Source of the DNA: PALSA-607 sp036510735 | GTDB taxonomy: Bacteria > Actinomycetota > Actinomycetes > Acidothermales > Acidothermaceae | Reading direction: 5' to 3' | Assembly (NCBI GenBank): GCA_036510735.1 | Contig: DATCDK010000133.1 | Coordinates: 1-31,818, forward strand | DNA: 31,818 nt | Shown here: positions 24,011-30,260 of the stretch, piece after piece | Position numbering within the stretch: position 1 is the first letter of the stretch | How the letters are laid out: each line of letters begins with the position of its first letter | Position numbers and translations under genes: made by a program | The notes under the pieces: generated by a model | Told to the model about the DNA's origin: nothing | The model's database searches: none | What the model saw: the letters and a program-made list of their open reading frames with translations, nothing else

Positions 24011-25063
24011 ATGCGCCAGTTCAAGGGTTCGCGAATCATGACCGTCGTCGGTGTGACAGCGGTGCTCGCCGTCCTCACCGCCGGTTGTTCAAGCTCAGAA
24101 AAGAAGTCGGCCTCGGCACCCGCGGCGTCGGCACCGGCGGCCGCGACCTCAGCCGCTGCGGCCGGCAGCGGGAACCTGGGCGAAGTGACGGCTATACCCG
24201 AGCCAGCTGCCGCCGGTAGCGCGGCGGCGCCGGCCGCCTCTGCGCCCGCAGCCCCTGCCAGCGCCCCCGCAGCGGCTGGCGGCGGCTCCGGGCAGAACGT
24301 GTCGCAGCCGTTGCTCACCGGTCGGCAGGTCATCTACACCGCTGACATCACCGTGCAGACCAAGGACATCAAGACAGCGGTCGACCAGCTCACCCAACTC
24401 GCAAACGGCAGGGGCGGCGTCGTTTTCGGTGAACAGGTCAGCCTGGCGTCGAAGGACCCAAACAACCCCGGCGCAGCAAGCGCGACCGTCACCTTAAAGG
24501 TGCCGCCGGACACGCTCAACCAGGGCATTCTCGATCAGATCGGTCGGCTCGGCACCGAGCTCAGCCGCAACGAGACGGCAAGCGACGTCACTGCGCAAGT
24601 TGTCGACGTCAACTCGCGCGAGGCAGCGGCGCAGGACAGCCTGACCAGACTTCGTCAGCTGTTCCAGCACGCTGGCAACGTCGCCGACCTCGCGACTGTG
24701 GAAAACGAGATCGCCCAGCGCGAGGCTGACCTCGAATCGCTCGAGGCACAGCAGCGCACGTTCACGCAGCAGGTCGCGCAAGCCACCATCACCGTGAACC
24801 TCGTCGCAACGCCGAAGGTCGCGCCCCTCGTGGCCCCGGTCAAGAAGGCGCACGTCGTCGGGTTCGTGCGCGGATTGCGCGGCGGCTGGCACGCATTCAC
24901 CCGCACCGTGACTGGCATCACCACCGCAGTCGGCGCAATGCTGCCGTTCCTCATTGTCCTACTCGTCTTGGGTCTTGCCGCATTCATCGTGCGACGCCGC
25001 CTGATGACGACACCACCGTCAGACGATGCGACTCACGTGCCGAGTGCAGGATCGGCAGCGTGA
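24011..25063 (+). CDS. DUF4349 lipoprotein with C-terminal membrane helix
   Basis: The 350-residue protein has a signal peptide with lipobox LTAGC (Cys26) and a long Ala/Pro/Ser linker (30-95). The DUF4349 domain follows: RQVIYTADITVQTKDIKTAV, GGVVFGEQVS, and ATVTLKVPPDTLNQ with the LGTELSRNETASDVT region. A coiled coil at about 205-260 (LATVENEIAQREADLESLEAQQ) follows, then a membrane helix at about 312-333 and a basic RRR stop. The family is widespread in actinobacteria and its function is unknown. The protein would be anchored at both ends, by lipid outside and by the helix. It lies between hemG and hemE on the opposite strand, and its 3' end overlaps the hemE 3' end by 31 nt. Confidence 0.85.
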   Translation: MRQFKGSRIMTVVGVTAVLAVLTAGCSSSEKKSASAPAASAPAAATSAAAAGSGNLGEVTAIPEPAAAGSAAAPAASAPAAPASAPAAAGGGSGQNVSQPLLTGRQVIYTADITVQTKDIKTAVDQLTQLANGRGGVVFGEQVSLASKDPNNPGAASATVTLKVPPDTLNQGILDQIGRLGTELSRNETASDVTAQVVDVNSREAAAQDSLTRLRQLFQHAGNVADLATVENEIAQREADLESLEAQQRTFTQQVAQATITVNLVATPKVAPLVAPVKKAHVVGFVRGLRGGWHAFTRTVTGITTAVGAMLPFLIVLLVLGLAAFIVRRRLMTTPPSDDATHVPSAGSAA

Positions 25064-26094
25064 TGAACCAAGTCGACTAGCCGCGACAACACGTCGGGGT
25101 CGGTCGTCGGCAGCACGCCATGGCCAAGATTGAAGATGTGACCGCGCGCGGCTCGGCCGCGCGCGATGACATCAGTTGCGGTCTGCTCGATGACCGCCCA
25201 GGGCGCGAACACCATTGCAGGATCGAGGTTGCCCTGCACCACCCGGTCGCCCACGCGTTGCGCGGCAACGTCGAGCGGCACCCGCCAGTCAACTCCGACG
25301 ACGTCGGCACCTGCTTCACCCATTAGCGCAAGCAGCTCACCAGTGCCGACGCCGAAATGAATTCGCGGCACGCCTAGGTCGGCGAGTTCCGCGAGGACAC
25401 GTGCACTATGCGACAACACGTACGTGCGGTAGTCATCCGGCGACAAGATGCCGGCCCAAGAATCAAACAGCTGGACGGCGCGGGCTCCCGCGCCGACCTG
25501 AACGCGCAGGAAGCCAACGGCGATCGTCGCCAGCCGGTCGAGCAGTTGGTGCCACAGCGCGGGCTGCGAGTACATCAACGCTTTGGTCTTCAGGTGCTCA
25601 CGCGAAGGGCCGCCCTCGACGAGATAGCTGGCTAGTGTGAACGGTGCTCCAGCAAAGCCGATGAGCGGTGTCGCGCCAAGCTCAGCCACCGCCAATCGCA
25701 CTGCGGTGTCGAGGAAATCAACGTCAGCAGGCTCGAGTGGCCGCAGCACATCGACGTCCGCGCTGCTTGTGAAAGGCGACGCGACGACCGGGCCGACGCC
25801 GGGAACGATGTCGAGGTCGACGCCGATCGCTTTCAACGGGACGACGATGTCGCTGAAGATGATCGCCGCATCGACGCCGTAGCGGCGAACCGGTTGCACG
25901 GTGATTTCGGCGATCAGCTCCGGCGTCGTGCATGCCTGCAGCATCGGGATGCCTTCGCGAACCGCGCGATATTCAGGCAAGGCCCGACCCGCTTGCCGCA
26001 TGAACCACACGGGCGGGTGCGGGACCGGTTCGCCACGGCACGCACGCAGGAAGATGCTGTCGAGCAGCACATCGGAGGTCACCGGACCCATCAT
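25033..26094 (-). CDS. hemE: Uroporphyrinogen III decarboxylase
   Basis: The 353-residue enzyme decarboxylates uroporphyrinogen III to coproporphyrinogen III, the substrate of the hemG product. It shows the N-terminal signature WFMRQAGRALPEYR, the catalytic region IIFSDIVVPLKAIG, APFTLASYLVEGG, FDSWAG, and HFGVGTGELL near the C-terminus, all standard. ATG 26094, ATG 26091 or GTG 26079 could be the start; the first gives the usual length. It lies 36 bp after the EamA transporter gene on the same strand. Its tail is antisense to the DUF4349 gene over 31 nt. Confidence 0.95.
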   Translation of the reverse strand: MMGPVTSDVLLDSIFLRACRGEPVPHPPVWFMRQAGRALPEYRAVREGIPMLQACTTPELIAEITVQPVRRYGVDAAIIFSDIVVPLKAIGVDLDIVPGVGPVVASPFTSSADVDVLRPLEPADVDFLDTAVRLAVAELGATPLIGFAGAPFTLASYLVEGGPSREHLKTKALMYSQPALWHQLLDRLATIAVGFLRVQVGAGARAVQLFDSWAGILSPDDYRTYVLSHSARVLAELADLGVPRIHFGVGTGELLALMGEAGADVVGVDWRVPLDVAAQRVGDRVVQGNLDPAMVFAPWAVIEQTATDVIARGRAARGHIFNLGHGVLPTTDPDVLSRLVDLVHHAADPALGT

Positions 26095-26130
26095 CCCATT
26101 AGCCGGCGGCGAGCAATACAACTGCACCCA

Positions 26131-27006
26131 CTAGCCGGCTGCAAGTAGCACGACTCCGCACATCGCCAAGCCCACGCCGATGTCTTGAATACGCCGCATG
26201 CGCTCGCCCTCGATGAATCGCGCGAGCAGCACCGTGACCGCCGGATACAGCGACGCGAGGACGGCGGTCACGCTGACCAGCCCGTGACGGCTTGCGTACC
26301 CGTAGAGGCCGTTCGCGCCCAGGTCGGTCCAACCCACGATGGCGATCAAGGGGACCTCGCGCCGACGCAACCCGCCGTAGCGTGGCTCGGCCGGCGCAAG
26401 GCCTCTGTTTCGCACGAGGTAGCCGATCGCGAGCAGCACGACAATCGAGACGCTGGTGGTCCGCATCGTCAGGAGCGTCATCACCACGTTGTGCCTGGAC
26501 GCCTTCTCGATGAGCACAAAGACGAAGCCAAAACCGACGGCCGCGACCAGCGCGAGCACGAGCGGTCGGGTGCCGCCGCCGTCCGGCCCACCGCGCCCGG
26601 AGATCTCCGGTCCGCTCGCGAGAATCACGCCCCCGACCGCCGCTGCGATACCAGCGATCTGCAGGCCCGACGGCGATTCACCGGAGGCGACCCCAAAGAT
26701 GACCGGCACCACCGCCCCGGTGCCTGCGATGGGTGCAACGATGCCCATCGTTCCCGTCGACAGTGCGCCATAGAAAGCGACCAGCGAGACGAGTCCGACC
26801 CCACCTGCAGCCGCAGCCCAAGGCAAATATCCAAGCGGGACGCCGAAACTGTGGGTCACGGCGGCGATGACCACCATCGTCAGGGCGGCGACCACATGGG
26901 CAAGCGCGACCACGATCAGCGGGCGCACCCGGCGGCTCACGACGCCGCCCATGAAGTCGGAGGTGCCCCAGACGAGGCTCGCGAGGAGCGCAAGCAGGGC
27001 CGTCAC
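26131..27006 (-). CDS. EamA/DMT-family transporter
   Basis: From GTG 27006 the product has 291 residues and about ten membrane helices in two repeats of five. The first starts ALLALLASLVWGTSDFMGG and the second VLALVAAVGFGFVFVLIEKAS. The late ASLYPAVTVLLARFIEGERM motif near the C-terminus is typical of EamA proteins, which export metabolites such as amino acids. The substrate cannot be read from sequence. The chosen start follows a TAACCT box by 7 nt, whereas the upstream open frame (to 27159) is antisense to the DUF3000 gene and lacks a hydrophobic pattern. It is followed closely by hemE and could be cotranscribed with it. Confidence 0.85.
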   Translation of the reverse strand: MTALLALLASLVWGTSDFMGGVVSRRVRPLIVVALAHVVAALTMVVIAAVTHSFGVPLGYLPWAAAAGGVGLVSLVAFYGALSTGTMGIVAPIAGTGAVVPVIFGVASGESPSGLQIAGIAAAVGGVILASGPEISGRGGPDGGGTRPLVLALVAAVGFGFVFVLIEKASRHNVVMTLLTMRTTSVSIVVLLAIGYLVRNRGLAPAEPRYGGLRRREVPLIAIVGWTDLGANGLYGYASRHGLVSVTAVLASLYPAVTVLLARFIEGERMRRIQDIGVGLAMCGVVLLAAG

Positions 27007-27013
27007 GACCCTG

Positions 27014-27019
27014 AGGTTA
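27014..27019 (-). promoter_or_regulatory. -10 box TAACCT, leaderless promoter of the EamA gene
   Basis: On the minus strand TAACCT is followed by 7 nt and GTG 27006. It faces away from a similar box serving the DUF3000 gene at 27082-27087. Confidence 0.48.
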
Positions 27020-27081
27020 CGGGAGCAGGCCCACCCGGGCGCCGGTCGGCGCGCCGTCTCCCGGGCCGGCGCAATCCCACC

Positions 27082-27087
27082 TACGCT
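27082..27087 (+). promoter_or_regulatory. -10 box TACGCT, leaderless promoter of the DUF3000 gene
   Basis: TACGCT is followed by 6 nt and GTG 27094. It supports that start over the long open frame that begins at 26185. Confidence 0.48.
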
Positions 27088-27093
27088 GCCAGT

Positions 27094-27681
27094 GTGGTTG
27101 CCAGAGATCCGCACAGCGAACTGCCCGCAGGCTTTGCGGAGGCGGTCGCCAGCCTGCATCCGGTGCGGCTGCGTGCGGAGATCAGGCTGTCAGAGGCACC
27201 CGCCCCACAGCGACTTGCGCCGTTCGCGGTCGCCCTCACGGCTGATGTCACCGGCGCGAATGGCGACGAGGAAGCCGCCACCGGCCGTTTTGTCGTCCTG
27301 CACGATCCGGCCGGCCAAGAAGCCTGGCAAGGATCGACCCGCATCGTCGCCTATGTACGCGCCGAACTCGAACCGGAGATGGCCAGCGACCCTTTCCTGG
27401 CCGATGTCGCCTGGACCTGGCTTACCGAAGGTCTGTCCCGGCGCCTCCCCGAGCGCGGTTACCGGGCGCTTGGCGGCACCGTGACCCGCGTGACATCGGA
27501 CTGCTACGGGACGATGGCCGGTCGGCCGCTCGTCGCGCATGTCGAATTGCGGGTGTCGTGGACGCCGGACACCGACGGCCTCGGACTGCATCTCGAGGCG
27601 TGGGCCGATGTCCTCGCCGCCGCCGCGGGGCTGGCTCCGTTGCCCCCGGGGGTCGCCGCACTGCCGAGCCGCCGCCGCTAG
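27094..27681 (+). CDS. DUF3000 family protein
   Basis: The 195-residue protein matches the actinobacterial DUF3000 family: FAEAVASLHPVRLRAEI near the start, RLAPFAVALTADV, WQGSTRIVAYVRAELEPEMASDPFLADVAWTW-type core (residues about 85-115), GTVTRVTSDCYG, and VELRVSWTP with GLGLHLEAWADVLAAAAGL at the end. No signal peptide or membrane helix is present. The family often lies beside hemE in actinobacteria, as here with one gene between, but its function is unknown. The start at GTG 27094 fits the family N-terminus and a -10 box at leaderless distance. Confidence 0.85.
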   Translation: MVARDPHSELPAGFAEAVASLHPVRLRAEIRLSEAPAPQRLAPFAVALTADVTGANGDEEAATGRFVVLHDPAGQEAWQGSTRIVAYVRAELEPEMASDPFLADVAWTWLTEGLSRRLPERGYRALGGTVTRVTSDCYGTMAGRPLVAHVELRVSWTPDTDGLGLHLEAWADVLAAAAGLAPLPPGVAALPSRRR

Positions 27682-27689
27682 ACAGGCTG

Positions 27690-27720
27690 GCCGGGTCGAT
27701 CTTTTATCGAATTAACCGGC
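27690..27720. terminator. Possible two-way terminator between DUF3000 and histidine kinase genes
   Basis: Between the convergent stops lie nested inverted repeats: outer GCCGG/CCGGC (27690-27694 and 27716-27720) and inner TCGAT/ATCGA (27696-27700 and 27706-27710) around CTTTT. The stem is interrupted by unpaired bases and lacks a U-tract, so the call is weak. The AT-rich patch stands out from the surrounding DNA. Confidence 0.3.
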
Positions 27721-28830
27721 GATCGCGGGACGGTTGGTCGACGCAGCCCTGACTTCGCCAGCGGTTGGCACGCTAGCCAACGCACCGCGACCCATGCGCA
27801 AGGTGAGTGTCGTGCCCTGACCTGGCCACGACGCGACGTCAAGTGAGCCGCCGGCGAGCCGAACCCGCTCGCGCAGCAACCCGAGGCCCACGTGGCGACC
27901 GCGCTCCGGTCGAACCTTGTCCGGCTCGAAGCCGGGGCCCTTGTCCTCGACCACCGCGATCACGCTCTGCTCGTCGACGGTGAGCGAGAGCCGTGCATCG
28001 TCGACGTCGGCGTGCTTGATGACGTTCAGCAACGACTCCTGGAAGAATCGGTACAGCGTGACGGCGGTGACCAGGGGCAGCGGATACGGCGAGTCGGGCC
28101 ACTCGACCTCGACCTGGAGGCCGTAACGCAGCTCCATGTCGTCGCGCAACGCGATGACGGCCTGCGCAAGGTCGCCGTCGCGCAAGGCCGGCGGCCGGGT
28201 GCGGGCCATGACAGCGCGCACCTGATCCTCCGCCTCGGCGACGAGGTTGCCGACATTGGCGAGTTCGTTCGCGTCGGCGGGACCACCTGACAGCACGCTG
28301 CGAGCAAGCATCAAAGTTTGGGCGACGGTGTCATGCAGTTCGGCCGACAGCTGTCCGCGCGCGGATTCCTCGGCGGCAACAAGTCCAGACAGCAGATCGA
28401 ACATGCCGGCACTTGCCGTCTCGGCGGTACGCCGGTGCCGCGCTGCCACGTCGTCGGCCACCCGCACCCGCAGGTGCAGGGCGTCGAGTGTCCGCGCGAG
28501 TTCAAGAAGCTCGACGCTGGTCGCTACCGCGATCCGGTCCTCAGCATTGCCGATCGACGTCGCCGACGGGTCCTGCAGGCGGCGAATCGCCTCGTCGCGC
28601 AACTGGCGAACGGTGTGCGCAAAGCGTCGTCCGGCCAGCGCACCGACTGCGGTCGCCACGGCTGCGGTGAATACCGCGACGGTGAGCGTCAGCACAGCGG
28701 CACTGTCCAACCGACCCGCCGCGTTCAACCCGACGGTGACGACGCCGAGCGTCGCGATGCAACCGACGCCCACGAGGCCCCCCGCCCAGACTGCGAGCGG
28801 AAGGCCGTCCTTGACGCGCGGCAGCCTCAT
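27712..28830 (-). CDS. NarL-type sensor histidine kinase
   Basis: The 372-residue protein has two membrane helices (about 12-36 and 44-67), a HAMP-like and coiled linker, then a HisKA_3 domain with the phosphorylated His166 in LSAELHDTVAQTL. A HATPase_c domain follows, with N-box FFQESLLNVIKHA (Asn269), G1 DKGPG (296-300) and G2 VGLGLLRERV. All key kinase residues are present. Between the helices only about eight residues are outside, so it cannot sense a ligand there by itself. The signal may come from the membrane GAF protein encoded just upstream, with which it overlaps by ATGA (28827-28830). A response regulator is not in the visible part. Confidence 0.9.
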   Translation of the reverse strand: MRLPRVKDGLPLAVWAGGLVGVGCIATLGVVTVGLNAAGRLDSAAVLTLTVAVFTAAVATAVGALAGRRFAHTVRQLRDEAIRRLQDPSATSIGNAEDRIAVATSVELLELARTLDALHLRVRVADDVAARHRRTAETASAGMFDLLSGLVAAEESARGQLSAELHDTVAQTLMLARSVLSGGPADANELANVGNLVAEAEDQVRAVMARTRPPALRDGDLAQAVIALRDDMELRYGLQVEVEWPDSPYPLPLVTAVTLYRFFQESLLNVIKHADVDDARLSLTVDEQSVIAVVEDKGPGFEPDKVRPERGRHVGLGLLRERVRLAGGSLDVASWPGQGTTLTLRMGRGALASVPTAGEVRAASTNRPAIAG

Positions 28831-30260
28831 CTTGCGTACTCCGACTTCGAGACGAGTCCGGTGGTGGTCCAGTCTTCGACCCGACGAGCCGGCGCCATGT
28901 CTGCGGCGTCCATCTCGGCATCGAGGTCACGAAGCGACGGGTCCGCGGCGAGTGCGATCGCACCGAGCAGCGAGGCAACGGCGCGCTCGACGGAGTGCAG
29001 TTCGTCGACGATGTCAGTGACTGCGTCCTCGCCGGCGTTCGCGCTGGCCAACCGGGCAAGCCGGGTCGCCGATTCGCGAAGCATGCCAAGCGCGGGAGCC
29101 GTGTCAGCGCCGATGTCGCCCAATGAGCGAGCGGCCATGTCGGCAGCGTCGGCGCGAGCCAGTGCTTCGTCGCGCGATGCCGAGAGCTCGGCAACCGAAA
29201 GCCACGACTTCGCCTGTCCGACGAGGACGGCGGCGAGCCCGGTCTCGCGACGGCCGAAACTGCCGCCACCGACTGCGCGGTGGGCGATCAGGACGGCCAT
29301 CGGCTGATCGGCGTTGCCGACCACTGCCGAACAGAATGGGCGTTCGTCATCGGTTCCGATGAGTACGCCGCCGGCACCAAGGGCGCGCAGCACCCACGGC
29401 GCGTCGAACGCCGTGGCGTCGTTGCGTCGGTTGGTGTGGCCGCTCTCGTCGCCGGTGTAGACAACCGGACCCTCGTGCTCGACGACGACCAGTTCGACAT
29501 CGGCACCGCCAAGAACACGGGCGGCAGCGGTAAGGACGACGCGGGCCGAGACATCGATCGAGTGCGAGATCGCCTGCTCCTGGCCGCGAGCGAGTTCTGC
29601 GAAGAGCCTGGCCTCGGCGGACTTCGTGGTCTGCTCGTCGAACGACATCCACAACACCAGAACTGGCACCAGCAGACCCAGCAGGCCGAAGGGTGCATGG
29701 ACGGCGAGCCATGCACCGAGCAGGCCGATGCTCGTGGTCGCAGCGGCGTGCACGCTGTGCAAACCGGCGTCCTCGAAAATCATTGGTACGAAGCGCTCGC
29801 CACCCATGATCGACAGCGGGATAGCCGACAACACCTGGTTGCAAAACCACCACACGACCATGCCGATAAGTGCAGCGCCAACCCCACCGCCAAGATGGAC
29901 GACGACGAGCGCGCCCATCATCGTGGCAACGAAATACTGCGTGAGGTTGTACTGCACCTTCAACGCTGACTTGCGGGTGATGAGCAACGTCGGCAGCAAA
30001 CCCGCGACGACGGCGACGACCGACCACCAGCCCGGAGCAAGCAGGAAAGCGGCAGCGACCACACCGTCCGTCAATGAGAACGTCACACGTTGCCGAGCAA
30101 CCGTCACATTGATGAGCGCGGTCTCGCAGATCGCGACGGCGATCGCCAGCATCGGCAGGCCGAACCAGCCCGGACTGCCCCACGGCAGATGGGCGGCAAG
30201 GACAACAGCGCCGCCAAGGAGCGCGACGCTGATGCACCGGAGCCGGTTAGCTGGGCTCAC
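28827..30260 (-). CDS. Multi-pass membrane protein with GAF-like cytoplasmic region
   Basis: The 477-residue protein starts at GTG 30260 inside the protease stop codon. The first 205 residues carry about seven or eight membrane helices with a MASE-like layout (FSLTDGVVAAAFLLAPGWWSVV, TQYFVATMMGALVVVHLGGGVG, WWFCNQVLSAIPLSIM). A linker SFDEQTTKSAEARLFAELARGQ leads into a GAF-like domain at about 225-370 (VVLTAAARVLGGADVELVVVEHEGPVVYTG, MAVLIAHRAVGGGSFGRRETGLAAVLVGQ). A helical region rich in Ala and acidic residues follows. No kinase, cyclase or DNA-binding motif is visible. It may act as the sensory subunit of the kinase encoded next, reading a state of the membrane or the outside. The GAF assignment is moderate. 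Confidence 0.7.
   Translation of the reverse strand: MSPANRLRCISVALLGGAVVLAAHLPWGSPGWFGLPMLAIAVAICETALINVTVARQRVTFSLTDGVVAAAFLLAPGWWSVVAVVAGLLPTLLITRKSALKVQYNLTQYFVATMMGALVVVHLGGGVGAALIGMVVWWFCNQVLSAIPLSIMGGERFVPMIFEDAGLHSVHAAATTSIGLLGAWLAVHAPFGLLGLLVPVLVLWMSFDEQTTKSAEARLFAELARGQEQAISHSIDVSARVVLTAAARVLGGADVELVVVEHEGPVVYTGDESGHTNRRNDATAFDAPWVLRALGAGGVLIGTDDERPFCSAVVGNADQPMAVLIAHRAVGGGSFGRRETGLAAVLVGQAKSWLSVAELSASRDEALARADAADMAARSLGDIGADTAPALGMLRESATRLARLASANAGEDAVTDIVDELHSVERAVASLLGAIALAADPSLRDLDAEMDAADMAPARRVEDWTTTGLVSKSEYAR

Noticed and set aside
23902..24333. N-terminal extension of the hemG product
   Set aside because: It is antisense to the DUF4349 lipoprotein gene, Ala-rich, and lies before the FAD-binding motif that should be near the N-terminus.
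26185..27093. Long plus-strand open frame upstream of and in frame with DUF3000
   Set aside because: It is antisense to the EamA gene, extremely rich in Arg, Asp and His, and unlike any domain; the frame is open because the opposite strand codes.
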